Positions 25,200 to 34,644 of a stretch of DNA of 64,000 nucleotides are shown one piece after another. Below the pieces are notes generated by a model, which did not search any database, was not told the origin of the DNA, and saw only the letters and a list, made by a program, of their open reading frames with translations. Source of the DNA: Hyphomonadaceae bacterium (GTDB lineage: Bacteria > Pseudomonadota > Alphaproteobacteria > Caulobacterales > Aquidulcibacteraceae); NCBI GenBank assembly GCA_019636095.1, contig JAHBYF010000001.1, forward strand, positions 1-64,000, in the 5' to 3' direction. Position 1 is the first letter of the stretch. Each line of letters starts with the position of its first letter. A program made the position numbers and the translations under genes.

Positions 25200-26623
25200 C
25201 AGAACAGCACCGCCGCCGCGTACGCGAGCGCCGCCACCAGCGCCATCACCAGTGACATCCGATCGCCCACCGCATGCACGACCGGATCGTCTGGCATCTC
25301 GCCACGCCCGGTCAGCAGCCACACGCGGCAGAGCCAAAAGATGACCGCCCCCGGAAGCAGCCAAAGCCACATCGGCGCATCGTAGGTAAACACTGCCGCG
25401 TCGCTCTGTACGTAGAGCGCCAACACCAAACTCGCCGCGAACGCTGAGCCGACGCCCATCGCCTTCAGGATCGGCGCATCCTCGATCCTGTAGCCACGGC
25501 GAATATTTTCCGGCGCGCCTTCGATCTCGGTAACCCGCTTCACCAGCGCCAAGCTCAAGAAGAAGAACCCGCAAAACGCCAGCATCCACGATGACGCCGG
25601 ATGCACGGAAGCCTCGCCGCCCAACAGCACACGCAGGCCATAGAGCGACGCAAGGACGAAGATATCGACCACCACCAGCCGCTTCATCCACACCGTGTAG
25701 AGGCTCGAGAGCGCCATATAAGCCAAAGTCAGCGTCACGACATTCGCCGCCCAGCCAATCAGCAGCGCCGCGAACGCCAAGCCGATGGCGACAAGAATTC
25801 CGCGCGCCGGCGATAACGCGCCGCTCGCGAACGGCCGGTTGCGCTTGCGCGGGTGTCTCCGGTCGGCCGGAATGTCGAGCGCGTCGTTGAACAAATAGAC
25901 GCTCGACGCCGCACAGCAGAGCGCCGCGAACGCCAGGAATGCGCTCTTCCACCCTTCGATATCGGCCCAGCCCTGCGCCGCGATCAGCGGAATGAACACC
26001 AGAATGTTCTTCACCCATTGTCGGGGCCGAAGCGCTCTCTCCAGTTCCTTGCGCGCATCGCGCTGGTCCGGCAACACACGCTCGACTTTTGTCAGCGCCG
26101 CCGCGCGATACTGAAGCGTGCTGTCGGCATTGACGACGACCGCCCCTTTCGCCTGCGCCCAGACCTCCAGATCCGCCAGCTCATTGCCGGCATAGACGAA
26201 GCCATCCGGATATGCCGCGCTCAGCGCCTCCGCTTTGCGCGCCGATTTCAGATTGGTCACGCCATCCGACGCGAACACATCATCGAACAAACCAACGTGC
26301 GCCGCGATTGCATCGGCGATTCTGCGATCCGTCGCCGTCGCCAACGCGAGGCGGCGCCCGCGCGCCTTCTCCTCGCGCAGCCACGTCAGCAAACGCTGAT
26401 CGTAAGGGATCTCATCGGCCTTAGGCGCGTAGTCCGCGAGCTTTGCCTTTACGAACGCCCGTCCCTTCGTGAACCAGCCCGCCAGCGCAATCACGCCCAG
26501 CGGATTGCTCCCCAGATAGGAGAGGATCGATTCAAAAAACGTGTCGCCATGAATCAGTGTGCCGTCGAGATCGACGGCCAGCGGCAACTCCGCTGTACCC
26601 GGTTCCGTAGCTTCAGCTGACAT
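25199..26623 (-). CDS. HAD hydrolase-UbiA prenyltransferase fusion
   Basis: 474 residues. The N-terminal ~190 residues are a HAD phosphatase domain (nucleophile motif VDLDGTLIHGD, then ALATATDRR). The rest is a UbiA membrane prenyltransferase with about nine helices, the diphosphate site NDALDIPADRRHPRKRNRP, and a second YRIEDAPILKAMG motif. The pattern resembles decaprenyl-phosphate phosphoribosyltransferases, which transfer a polyprenyl group to a phospho-sugar; the HAD part may remove the phosphate. The acceptor is not evident. Confidence 0.85.
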   Translation of the reverse strand: MSAEATEPGTAELPLAVDLDGTLIHGDTFFESILSYLGSNPLGVIALAGWFTKGRAFVKAKLADYAPKADEIPYDQRLLTWLREEKARGRRLALATATDRRIADAIAAHVGLFDDVFASDGVTNLKSARKAEALSAAYPDGFVYAGNELADLEVWAQAKGAVVVNADSTLQYRAAALTKVERVLPDQRDARKELERALRPRQWVKNILVFIPLIAAQGWADIEGWKSAFLAFAALCCAASSVYLFNDALDIPADRRHPRKRNRPFASGALSPARGILVAIGLAFAALLIGWAANVVTLTLAYMALSSLYTVWMKRLVVVDIFVLASLYGLRVLLGGEASVHPASSWMLAFCGFFFLSLALVKRVTEIEGAPENIRRGYRIEDAPILKAMGVGSAFAASLVLALYVQSDAAVFTYDAPMWLWLLPGAVIFWLCRVWLLTGRGEMPDDPVVHAVGDRMSLVMALVAALAYAAAVLF

Positions 26624-26719
26624 TATCGGCCCAAAAACACGCTATCAGCGCGCCGCTTCATAACAATCGCGCGCTCACCTGGCGCGACGCCCGAACTGCG
26701 AAACTCTCGCCCAAAGAGA

Positions 26720-27340
26720 CTAATGCGCCGGTGCGGCGACACGCTCTTGTATCGCCTGCGCCCGCGCGGCCCATTCGTCCGGCCGCGATCGCAAGCCAGG
26801 GCCGCGCAGCAAGGCTGCAAGCTTTGCCGCCTCTTCGTCATTGAGCGCGACGCTCGGCTTGTCGAAAATGAGCTGGGCGGCGGCTTCTACGCCCTCCGCA
26901 TCACGCCCGAAATACGCGTGCGCCAAATACAAACGCAACAGCTGGCGATCGTTGTAACGCTGCTCCAACTGGCACGCGACGATGAGCCGTCTGATCTGCC
27001 AACGGATGGACGTCTCGCGGCGCTCGGGAGCCAAGTTGGTTGCGAGCCGCTGCGAAACCGGCATGCCCTGCGGCGGATGTTGGTCGGTGATGTCGAACCA
27101 CATGAACGCCAACGTCCGGCATGGCGCGGCATGCGTGAGCCACGTGTCGCGAAACTGATCCATCGCGACGGTGCGCTCAATCACAGTCAGCCGGTTGCTT
27201 CTAGGCGTCCAGAGCGACCCGTCGCGCTCGGCCTGCGCCAACACCTTTTGCCCATCCATCCACCACCGCACAGCGAAGGTCACCGGCACGGTGAGGCCGA
27301 GCAGCACGCAAATGACGATGAAGATGAACACCACCCGCAT
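26720..27340 (-). CDS. Divergent GT51-type transglycosylase-like protein
   Basis: 206 residues from ATG 27340 (GTG at 27355 is an alternative). A signal-anchor helix (VVFIFIVICVLLGLTVPVTFAVRW) is followed by a region matching the C-terminal half of the glycosyltransferase-51 fold: LRLYLAHAYFGRDAEGVEAA...LNDEEAAKLAALLRGPG. The usual catalytic Glu block EDxxF and the penicillin-binding domain are not evident, so it may be a degenerate or regulatory relative of peptidoglycan glycosyltransferases. Confidence 0.65.
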   Translation of the reverse strand: MRVVFIFIVICVLLGLTVPVTFAVRWWMDGQKVLAQAERDGSLWTPRSNRLTVIERTVAMDQFRDTWLTHAAPCRTLAFMWFDITDQHPPQGMPVSQRLATNLAPERRETSIRWQIRRLIVACQLEQRYNDRQLLRLYLAHAYFGRDAEGVEAAAQLIFDKPSVALNDEEAAKLAALLRGPGLRSRPDEWAARAQAIQERVAAPAH

Positions 27341-27408
27341 GCGCCGAAAATACACCGGCGCGGGCTAAGCTGAAGATCACACGCGCAGTTCGCGAACCTG
27401 TCGTTTAG

Positions 27409-28671
27409 TTAAGCCGCCAGACTTTCCCCGCGCAGAAGTTTCGGCAAGTCGCCTGCTCCGCCGCCGGCGTATTTCATGAAGAAACGCCGCGCCGGCCCGA
27501 CAGCGTTCACCGCAGCAAGGCCCAATGTCCGCGCCGCGCGTAGCGGCGTGATGTCGTTGGAGAAGAGCTTGTCGAAGAACTCCATGCCTAACGCCATTGT
27601 TACATTGTCGAAGCGCCGCCAGCGTTGATAGCGCTCCAAGATCGAGACATCGCCAGGATCGAGCCCGAGCGCGACGCCATCGGCAATGCACTCCGCCAAC
27701 GCCGCGCAATCCTTCAAGCCCAGATTGAGGCCCTGCCCCGCCAACGGATGAATGCCGTGCGCGCTATCGCCCGCCAGGCAGACGCGCTGATCGATCATCC
27801 GCTCCGCCATCTGCAGTGAGAGCGGATAGGCAAAGCGCGGTCCTTCAAGCGCAAGCTCACCCAAGAATGTGCCGAAGCGCTTCGTCAGCTCCGCCAAGAA
27901 ATCCTGCTCGTCCATCTTGAGCAAGGCTTCCGCCGCCGCTCGCGGTTCTGCCCAAACAATGTTCGAGCGATTGCCCTTCAACGGAAGGATCGCGAACGGC
28001 CCATTCGGCAGGAAGAACTCATGCGCCACCGCATCGTGCGCTTTCTCGTGCTGGATCGTCGCGACGATCGCAGTAACCGGATAGTCCCAGCCGATCGTGC
28101 GAATGCCGACAGCGCCGCGCACAAACGAACGCCGCCCATCGGTGCCGACCAGCAACGGCGCACGCAGCTTTGCGCCATCCGCAAGCGTCACCGTCGCGCC
28201 CGCCGGGTCGCGCTCGATTGCGCTCACCGACATCGGCTGAATCATCTTGATGCTCGACCGCGCCTTGACGCCGCTATCGAGCGCCAGCCGCACGTGACGC
28301 GCTTCGAGCATCAACCCCAGCGGCTCATCGGTGTCGCGCATCTCGGCGCGGTCAAAATGCAGGTGCAGCAGCGATGGCCCGCGCCCTAGTTTGCCGTCCG
28401 TCACCATAATCTGCTCGATCGGCTGCGCGACTTCATCGAGCTGATCGCCCAGCCCAAGCGCGCGCCACATCCGGTACGAGGCGAAAGCAATCGCGAACGC
28501 GCGTCCATCAAACGCCGGCGCCAGCGTGTCCGAGGGCTTCGACGCATCGATCACGGCCACGGACAAGCCCGCCTGATCTAGCGCCAGAGCCAGCGTCTGC
28601 CCCACCAAGCCGCCGCCCGAGAGGATCACGTCAGCATCGAAACCCCGAGTTTTTTGGCGTTCATTGCTCAT
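27409..28671 (-). CDS. UbiH/UbiF/VisC-family FAD-dependent hydroxylase
   Basis: 420 residues from MSNERQKT; the open frame extends another 147 codons upstream but that part is antisense to the transporter gene and repetitive. The FAD-binding motif is VILSGGGLVGQTLALALDQAG. The family's DG motif is LVGTDGRRSFVR, and the second FAD motif is CLAGDSAHGIHPLAGQGLNLGLKD. Members hydroxylate ubiquinone precursors on the inner membrane face. Which ring position it serves cannot be read, so the exact ubi symbol is withheld. Confidence 0.88.
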   Translation of the reverse strand: MSNERQKTRGFDADVILSGGGLVGQTLALALDQAGLSVAVIDASKPSDTLAPAFDGRAFAIAFASYRMWRALGLGDQLDEVAQPIEQIMVTDGKLGRGPSLLHLHFDRAEMRDTDEPLGLMLEARHVRLALDSGVKARSSIKMIQPMSVSAIERDPAGATVTLADGAKLRAPLLVGTDGRRSFVRGAVGIRTIGWDYPVTAIVATIQHEKAHDAVAHEFFLPNGPFAILPLKGNRSNIVWAEPRAAAEALLKMDEQDFLAELTKRFGTFLGELALEGPRFAYPLSLQMAERMIDQRVCLAGDSAHGIHPLAGQGLNLGLKDCAALAECIADGVALGLDPGDVSILERYQRWRRFDNVTMALGMEFFDKLFSNDITPLRAARTLGLAAVNAVGPARRFFMKYAGGGAGDLPKLLRGESLAA

Positions 28672-28852
28672 GCCGCACGATACCTCCGCGTCAGCCGCAA
28701 CGTCGATGCGGCCCGCTGGCGCGTAAGCAAAAGGCAGGGCGCCGCTTTTTTGAGCGAACCTGCTGCAGTGCACAAAGACGGCCGCCCATGAGCTTGCCGG
28801 ATCGCCCGGCGCCTCGACCAATCGGCGCTTCGATCGTTTGAGGAGCGGGGCA

Positions 28853-30367
28853 ATGACAAAAACCAAGGGGCTATGGCGCTCGCTGCGTTTGGCGGCGCTA
28901 GCGCTAGTGGGCGCGGCGGCGCTCGGCGCAATGACGCCGGACGTCGCGTTTGCGCAGGACACAACGGCAGTGGTTGAAACCACTACTCCGGACACAACCG
29001 CTACGACGGTCACCGTCGAAGAGACTGCGGCCCCAGCACCGGAGCTAACCGTCGACAAAGGCGACACCGCCTGGATGCTTGTCTCCACTGTCCTCGTCTT
29101 GCTGATGATCATCCCGGGCCTTGCCCTCTTCTATGGCGGCCTGGTGCGCGCGAAGAACATGGTCTCGATGCTGAGCCAGGTCTTCGTCGTCACTGCCATC
29201 GGCATGGTGATGTGGCTCTTGGTCGGCTACTCGCTCGCCTTCACTGATGGCGGCGGCTTGAATCGCTTTGTCGGCGGCTTGAGCAAAGTCTTTCTAACCG
29301 GCGTCGACACCAACACTTTGGTTGAGACCTTCTCCGTCGGCGTCGCCATTCCTGAGCTGACGTTCGTCGCGTTTCAGATGACTTTCGCATGCATCACCGC
29401 CGCACTTGTGCTTGGCGGCGTTGCCGAACGCGTGAAGTTCAGCACCATCGTCGTCTTCTCGATCCTGTGGCCCGTCATCGTCTATTATCCGATGGCGCAC
29501 ATGGTTTGGTGGTGGGGCGGCCCGATCATGGCTTCTGATCCCGCCAACGCCGAAGCTTTGGCTTCGGGCGCCGGTCTTATCTGGAGCTTCGGCGCGCTCG
29601 ACTTCGCCGGCGGCACCGTCGTCCACATCAATTCCGGCGTTGCCGCTCTTATCGGCGCGCTGCTGCTTGGCTCACGCACCGGCTATCGCAAAGAGCCGAT
29701 GCCGCCGCACAACCTCACCTTCACCGTGCTCGGCACGGGCCTGCTGTGGTTCGGCTGGATCGGCTTCAACGCAGGCTCGAACCTTGAGTCGAACTCGTAC
29801 GCAGCGCTTGCCCTCATCAACACCTTCGTCGCGCCAGCAGGTGCGGCGCTGTCGTGGACGCTCACCGAGTGGGTGACCAAGGGCAAGCCAAGCCTCTTGG
29901 GCCTCGCCTCAGGTGCGGTCGCTGGTCTCGTTGCGGTGACACCTGCTGCCGGTTTTGCGGGCCCGGTCGGCGCGCTCATCCTCGGCCTCGTTGTTGGTCC
30001 GATCTGTCTGTTCGCCTGCTCGGCCTTGAAGAGCTGGCTCAAGTACGACGACAGCCTCGACGTCTTCGGCATCCACGGCATTGGCGGCATCGTCGGCGCC
30101 ATCGGCACCGGCATCGTCGTCAACCCAGCCTTCGGCGGCGCTGGCATCGTCGACTACGCAGCGGGCGGCGCAGCCGTCTATCCAGGCATCGTTCCGCAAG
30201 TGATCGCACAAGCCAAAGGCGTGCTGGTAACACTTGTCTGGTCGGGCGTCGGCTCGCTCATCGTCTGGGTGATCGCACGCGGTCTCACCGGCGGACGGGT
30301 CAGCAAAGAAGTTGAAGCTGAGGGCGTCGACTACGCCGAGCACGGCGAGGTCGCCTACCACAACTAA
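28853..30367 (+). CDS. amtB: Ammonium transporter AmtB
   Basis: 504 residues from the ATG at 28853, with AGGAG seven bases upstream. A signal peptide (cleavage near AFAQD) and a Thr-rich linker precede eleven membrane helices. AMT signatures are DKGDTAWMLVSTVLVLLM, FYGGLVRAKN, FQMTFACITAALVLGG, NLTFTVLGTGLLWFGWIGFN and the pore His in DVFGIHGIGG. No PII gene (glnK) is adjacent, which is unusual for amtB. A strong terminator follows. Confidence 0.93.
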   Translation: MTKTKGLWRSLRLAALALVGAAALGAMTPDVAFAQDTTAVVETTTPDTTATTVTVEETAAPAPELTVDKGDTAWMLVSTVLVLLMIIPGLALFYGGLVRAKNMVSMLSQVFVVTAIGMVMWLLVGYSLAFTDGGGLNRFVGGLSKVFLTGVDTNTLVETFSVGVAIPELTFVAFQMTFACITAALVLGGVAERVKFSTIVVFSILWPVIVYYPMAHMVWWWGGPIMASDPANAEALASGAGLIWSFGALDFAGGTVVHINSGVAALIGALLLGSRTGYRKEPMPPHNLTFTVLGTGLLWFGWIGFNAGSNLESNSYAALALINTFVAPAGAALSWTLTEWVTKGKPSLLGLASGAVAGLVAVTPAAGFAGPVGALILGLVVGPICLFACSALKSWLKYDDSLDVFGIHGIGGIVGAIGTGIVVNPAFGGAGIVDYAAGGAAVYPGIVPQVIAQAKGVLVTLVWSGVGSLIVWVIARGLTGGRVSKEVEAEGVDYAEHGEVAYHN

Positions 30368-30392
30368 CGGCAACGCAACTCCTCCCACCTTT

Positions 30393-30430
30393 AGAGCGCG
30401 GATCGTTTCGATCCGCGCTCTTTCTTTTTA
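30393..30430 (+). terminator. Rho-independent terminator of amtB
   Basis: AGAGCGCGGATCG (30393-30405) and CGATCCGCGCTCT (30409-30421) form a perfect 13-base stem with a TTT loop, followed by TTCTTTTTA. Confidence 0.95.
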
Positions 30431-30568
30431 CCAACGTTAATCGGAACTTCCTCAGACGCAGATGAATGCGCCGGTAACCCCGTTCGCATCTGAATCTTCA
30501 TCGCTCGTTTACCGGGAGAGCCAACATTCCACCTTCAAATTCGGCGCCTTAGCGAGCGAACAAAGTTA

Positions 30569-32959
30569 ATGACCGACGACGCCTACAACGAACGGGGAAG
30601 AATCCCCGCCGCGACCTCTTCAGCCGCTGCGCGCCTGGCTTTGAAGCGCGCGACGCTTGCCGTCGGCTGCGGCGTCATCGGCGCGTATGGTTTAGGCGCG
30701 GTGCTGACCTATTCGCCGGAAGATCCGAGCCTCAACACTGCTGCTGACGGCGTGCCGCACAATCTGTTCGGCGGCCCTGGCGCGATGCTCGCTGATCTCG
30801 CCATTCAAGCGCTTGGCGCCGCTGCGCCCTTGCTGTTTGCCGCGATGCTTGCCGCTGGCGTGATGCGCGTCATGCGCCGCCAGCTCGTTGCGCGCATCGA
30901 CAAGCGCCGCATCGGCGCAGCCGGCGGCGGCATCATGCTGCTCGCCGCCGCTGCAACCACGATCCCAACACCTGAGGGCTGGCCGCTCGCCACAGGCTTC
31001 GGCGGCATGTTCGGCGACGCCATCGCCAGCATCATTAGCGGCCTTGCCTCGATGCCCGGCCTGCCCTTCCCGCAAGTGCTGACCGGCATTGTCTGCGCCA
31101 TCGCAGGTCTGCTGTTCGTCGGCTGGTCGTTCCAAGTGCGCCCGCAAGACGTGCGCAACGCCGGCGCCGTCGTGCGCCGCACCGTGCAAGGCAGCGCCCA
31201 GGCCACACAACGCGCCATCGGCTACGTCTCGGAGAAGACGCGCCGCGAACCTTTGGAAGAGGAAACGTCCTATCGCCGCGCGCCGATTGCGCATCGCGAC
31301 GACGAAGACGCGCCGCGCCCGCGTCCACGCCCGCAGCGGTCGATGCCGCCTACGCGTGAACCGGCCGAAGCCCGCCAACGCACCTACGAGCAGCGCCCGA
31401 AACCTGCGAAACGCGAGCGTCAGCACGCGTCGATGGCGTTCGGCCGCGACTTCGATCTGCCCGACACCGATCTGCTCAGCACGCCGAAGCAGCGCGTCAC
31501 CCAAACCGATGCGCAAACGCTGCACGCCATGTCGCGTCAGCTCGAAGGCGTGCTCGCCGATTTCGGCGTGCAGGGCGAAGTGCTCTCCGCCCGCCCCGGC
31601 CCCGTCGTCACCCTGTTCGAGTTCGAACCGGCGGCCGGCGTCAAATCCTCACGCGTCATTGGCCTCAGCGACGACATCGCCCGTTCCATGAGCGCCACCG
31701 CCTGCCGCGTCGCCGTCATTCCGGGCCGCAACGCCATCGGCATCGAACTGCCGAACGTGAAGCGCGAAACCGTTTTCCTGCGTTCGCTGCTCAATTCATC
31801 GTCGTTCGCCGGCACGCAGGGCGATCTGCCGCTTGCGCTTGGCGAGACCATCGAAGGCGATCCCTTCGCCGCCGACCTCACCAAGATGCCTCACCTGCTC
31901 ATCGCCGGCACCACCGGCTCGGGCAAGTCGGTCGGCATCAACGCGATGATCCTGTCGCTCTTGTACAAGCACACGCCGGACGAGTGCCGCTTCATCATGA
32001 TCGACCCGAAGATGCTGGAGCTCAGCGTCTACGAGGGCATCCCGCACCTGCTGCACCCGGTCGTGACCGATCCGAAGAAAGCCGTCGTCGCGCTCAAATG
32101 GACCGTGCGCGAGATGGAAGATCGCTATCGCCGCATGGCCAAGCTCGGCGTGCGCAACATCACCGGCTACAACGAGCGCGTCGCTGACGCACTTGAGCGC
32201 GGCGAAAAGCTCGAACGCACGGTGCATGCGGGCTTCGATCCCACCAGCGGCGAGCCGATCTACGAAACCCGCGAGCTTCCCTTAGAGCCGATGCCCTACA
32301 TCGTCGTCGTCATCGACGAGATGGCCGATCTGATGATCACGGCCGGCAAGGAAATCGAAGCCGCCGTGCAGCGTCTCGCGCAAATGGCGCGCGCCGCAGG
32401 CATCCACGTCATCATGGCGACGCAACGCCCCTCGGTCGACGTCATCACCGGCACGATCAAGGCCAACTTCCCGACCCGTATCTCCTATCAGGTCACGTCG
32501 AAAATCGACTCGCGCACCATCCTTGGCGAACAAGGCGCCGAACAACTCCTCGGCCAGGGCGACTTGCTGTTCATGGCCGGCGGCGGCCGCATCCGCCGTC
32601 TGCATGGGCCGTTCGTCACCGACGCTGAAGTCGAACGCGTCGTCGACATGCTGAAGGCGCAAGGCGCGCCGCAATATCGCCAAGACGTCACCGCCGAGCC
32701 GAACGAAAACGGCAACGACGAAGACAATCCGGAATTGTTCGCCGACGGCGAAGGCGGCGGTGACGAACTCTTCGACCGCGCCGTCGAAATCGTTCAACGC
32801 GACCGCAAGGCCAGCACGTCTTACCTGCAGCGCCGCTTGCAGATCGGCTACAACCGCGCCGCCACCCTCATCGAGAAGATGGAAAAGGCGGGGATTATCT
32901 CGGAAGCGAACGCCGCCGGGAAACGTGACATCCTCGTGGACACCGTGGACGAGGATTAG
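30569..32959 (+). CDS. ftsK: DNA translocase FtsK
   Basis: 796 residues. The N-terminus (~20-190) has four membrane helices. A basic proline-rich linker runs to ~290. The motor domain has Walker [13 protein letters not shown] near 448, the Walker B-type [13 protein letters not shown], and [13 protein letters not shown]-terminal gamma winged helix (~735-796, [25 protein letters not shown]) would bind the chromosome's KOPS-type sites. It segregates the terminus region at division and activates XerCD. Confidence 0.95.
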   Translation: MTDDAYNERGRIPAATSSAAARLALKRATLAVGCGVIGAYGLGAVLTYSPEDPSLNTAADGVPHNLFGGPGAMLADLAIQALGAAAPLLFAAMLAAGVMRVMRRQLVARIDKRRIGAAGGGIMLLAAAATTIPTPEGWPLATGFGGMFGDAIASIISGLASMPGLPFPQVLTGIVCAIAGLLFVGWSFQVRPQDVRNAGAVVRRTVQGSAQATQRAIGYVSEKTRREPLEEETSYRRAPIAHRDDEDAPRPRPRPQRSMPPTREPAEARQRTYEQRPKPAKRERQHASMAFGRDFDLPDTDLLSTPKQRVTQTDAQTLHAMSRQLEGVLADFGVQGEVLSARPGPVVTLFEFEPAAGVKSSRVIGLSDDIARSMSATACRVAVIPGRNAIGIELPNVKRETVFLRSLLNSSSFAGTQGDLPLALGETIEGDPFAADLTKMPHLLIAGTTGSGKSVGINAMILSLLYKHTPDECRFIMIDPKMLELSVYEGIPHLLHPVVTDPKKAVVALKWTVREMEDRYRRMAKLGVRNITGYNERVADALERGEKLERTVHAGFDPTSGEPIYETRELPLEPMPYIVVVIDEMADLMITAGKEIEAAVQRLAQMARAAGIHVIMATQRPSVDVITGTIKANFPTRISYQVTSKIDSRTILGEQGAEQLLGQGDLLFMAGGGRIRRLHGPFVTDAEVERVVDMLKAQGAPQYRQDVTAEPNENGNDEDNPELFADGEGGGDELFDRAVEIVQRDRKASTSYLQRRLQIGYNRAATLIEKMEKAGIISEANAAGKRDILVDTVDED

Positions 32960-32989
32960 GCCCTCTCGTTACATCCAGCGCACAAATAG

Positions 32990-33021
32990 AAACGGCGGCG
33001 TCCACAAAGGCGCCGCCGTTT
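32990..33021. terminator. Hairpin between convergent ftsK and the minus-strand small gene
   Basis: AAACGGCGGCG (32990-33000) pairs perfectly with CGCCGCCGTTT (33011-33021) around a ten-base loop. There is no clean U tract on either side, but the place between two convergent 3' ends fits a bidirectional terminator. Confidence 0.55.
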
Positions 33022-33046
33022 CGCTTGGTCGCTGAGGCCGTACGCC

Positions 33047-33289
33047 TTAGTTGGCTTTCGCCTTCTTGCGCGCGCTCGCACGCTTTTCCGTGTTCGCGCG
33101 CCGCGTCTCAACCTGCGCAGCCGTCTTCTCCGCCCGGCGCTCTTCCAGCGCAGTGCTGAGCAGCGGCAAAAGCTCTTCAGCTTGCTTCTGCTGCGCCGCC
33201 GAGCCGCTTTCCTGCAAACGAACCGCGTTCGCCTGCAGGTTTTCCAGCTCTTTCAGGGAAAGCTCGGGGATGCGATCGATGATCGCCAT
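33047..33289 (-). CDS. Small hypothetical coiled-coil, Lys/Arg/Ala-rich protein
   Basis: 80 residues, starting three bases downstream of the cold-shock gene. The N-terminus IIDRIPELSLKELENLQANAVRL is helical. The C-terminus is strongly basic (RRANTEKRASARKKAKAN) and may bind nucleic acid. No family recognised, but co-transcription with cspA suggests an RNA- or ribosome-related role. Confidence 0.65.
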   Translation of the reverse strand: MAIIDRIPELSLKELENLQANAVRLQESGSAAQQKQAEELLPLLSTALEERRAEKTAAQVETRRANTEKRASARKKAKAN

Positions 33290-33292
33290 AAC

Positions 33293-33499
33293 CTACGCCG
33301 TCTTCAGATTAACTGCGGAATCGCGGCCCTGACGGTCTTTCTCGAGGTCGAACGTCACCTTCTGGCCATCCGCCAAACCGGAAAGACCCGAGCGCTCAAC
33401 TGCCGAGATGTGCACGAACACATCCTTGCCGCCGCCCTCTTGCGCGATGAAACCAAAGCCTTTTTGGCCGTTGAAGAACTTTACTGTACCGGCAGCCAT
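33293..33499 (-). CDS. Cold-shock domain protein (CspA family)
   Basis: 68 residues from the ATG at 33499, with GGAG ten bases upstream; the longer frame to 33577 is not conserved. GTVKFFNGQKGFGFIAQEGG holds RNP1, and KDVFVHISAVERSG holds RNP2. The protein is a single OB-fold that binds single-stranded RNA and DNA as a chaperone. The 258-base upstream interval, free of genes, leaves room for a long regulatory 5' leader. Confidence 0.92.
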   Translation of the reverse strand: MAAGTVKFFNGQKGFGFIAQEGGGKDVFVHISAVERSGLSGLADGQKVTFDLEKDRQGRDSAVNLKTA

Positions 33500-33757
33500 G
33501 TCGCCGTCTCCTAGATTAGATGGCTCGCGTGGACCTTCCACGGCGAGCAGCGATATTTCGAAGAGAACAGCAAACATCCGGCGCGACAGCGTGGATCAGA
33601 GCGTAACGCGACGAGGATCGATGGACCTCACATAGGCGCTCTTACTCACAAAGTCCATCAGCGCGCCCCGAGGGAACACCATCGGCAAGCACCGATGGAT
33701 GGGAGCTGAAAATCTATCCGCCCCCTCCTGCACCGGCCGTATCATCGCGCCGGTCCC

Positions 33758-34552
33758 ATGAGCCTCAGTCCCGTATCCTCAACGCGAACAGCGCCCCTCG
33801 CCCTCTGGCGCATTGCTGGGGCGTTTTTGCGCACATTGCACGTGCTGTTCGGCGATCCCGCAGCGGTCGCGGCGCGGCACACGCTGACAGGCAAGGCGCA
33901 CGCACAGATGGCGTCGTGGCTGCGCTCAGCCGAAGCGATGCTGCGGCGGCTCATCCTGATCGAAGCGGCGGCCTATCCCAAACCCAATACGCGCCCGCTG
34001 CTGCGGCCGCGCCGGCCACGCAAACTGAAGCTCTACGCGTTCTGGGCCGATAAGCCCGAAGCCTGGCGCGTCAGCTTCCGCATGTTCGCGCCAAGCCCGC
34101 GCACGCCAAAACCAAGAAAGCCAGGGCTTGCGGCCGCAAAGCGTCTCGAACGCCTGCGGCAACTCGGCGCTCTGCCCGGCGAACCGATCTTCATCTTCCG
34201 CGAAGAGCGCCCCGCGCCTCGCGCGAGGTTTGCCTGCCGCCGGCGGGCTCAGGCCGCGCCGCGCGGCAAACCAATCCGCCGGCAAGATCGCTTCTGGGTG
34301 CATGAGCGCGATTTGAAGCCGCTTGTCTTCCGCTCCGCCTGGCCGCTCGCCTGGCGCTACGAAGCTCTACAGCGCGTGTTCAACGATCCCGCGCCTTATG
34401 CGCGCCGCCTCGCTGCGCGTCTCCACGCCACGCCGCATCGCTTGCGCGAAATTCTCCGCGCTCCGCCTGAAGCGCGCGACCGTGTCGATCGCTTCAGCGC
34501 GTTTCGAGCCTGCGGCGAACGACGATGGCGGCCGCGCTTCAGCTCAGCCTAA
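33758..34552 (+). CDS. Hypothetical, Arg-rich protein
   Basis: 264 residues, very basic, with a ~20-residue apolar stretch near the N-terminus and repeated Arg-Pro segments. Recognisable landmarks are RLILIEAAAYPKP, KLYAFWADKPEAWRVSFRMF, RQDRFWVHERDLKPLVFRSAWPL and LAARLHATPHRLREILR. I do not recognise the family. Coding is supported by frame-consistent GC bias. It lies between cspA and a CpaE-like gene. Confidence 0.6.
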   Translation: MSLSPVSSTRTAPLALWRIAGAFLRTLHVLFGDPAAVAARHTLTGKAHAQMASWLRSAEAMLRRLILIEAAAYPKPNTRPLLRPRRPRKLKLYAFWADKPEAWRVSFRMFAPSPRTPKPRKPGLAAAKRLERLRQLGALPGEPIFIFREERPAPRARFACRRRAQAAPRGKPIRRQDRFWVHERDLKPLVFRSAWPLAWRYEALQRVFNDPAPYARRLAARLHATPHRLREILRAPPEARDRVDRFSAFRACGERRWRPRFSSA

Positions 34553-34644
34553 ACGGCGCGTTCACTTTCCTTACTGACGAGTTCGCAAGATTTCGCCGCC
34601 AGATTGGTCCGCGGGGGCCATTCTGAAGACGGTAGACGTGCGAC

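Noticed and set aside
28672..29112. 147-codon upstream extension of the UbiH-like protein
   Set aside because: It is antisense to the amtB start and signal peptide, Ser/Thr/Val-repetitive, and the conserved FAD domain begins right after the ATG at 28671.
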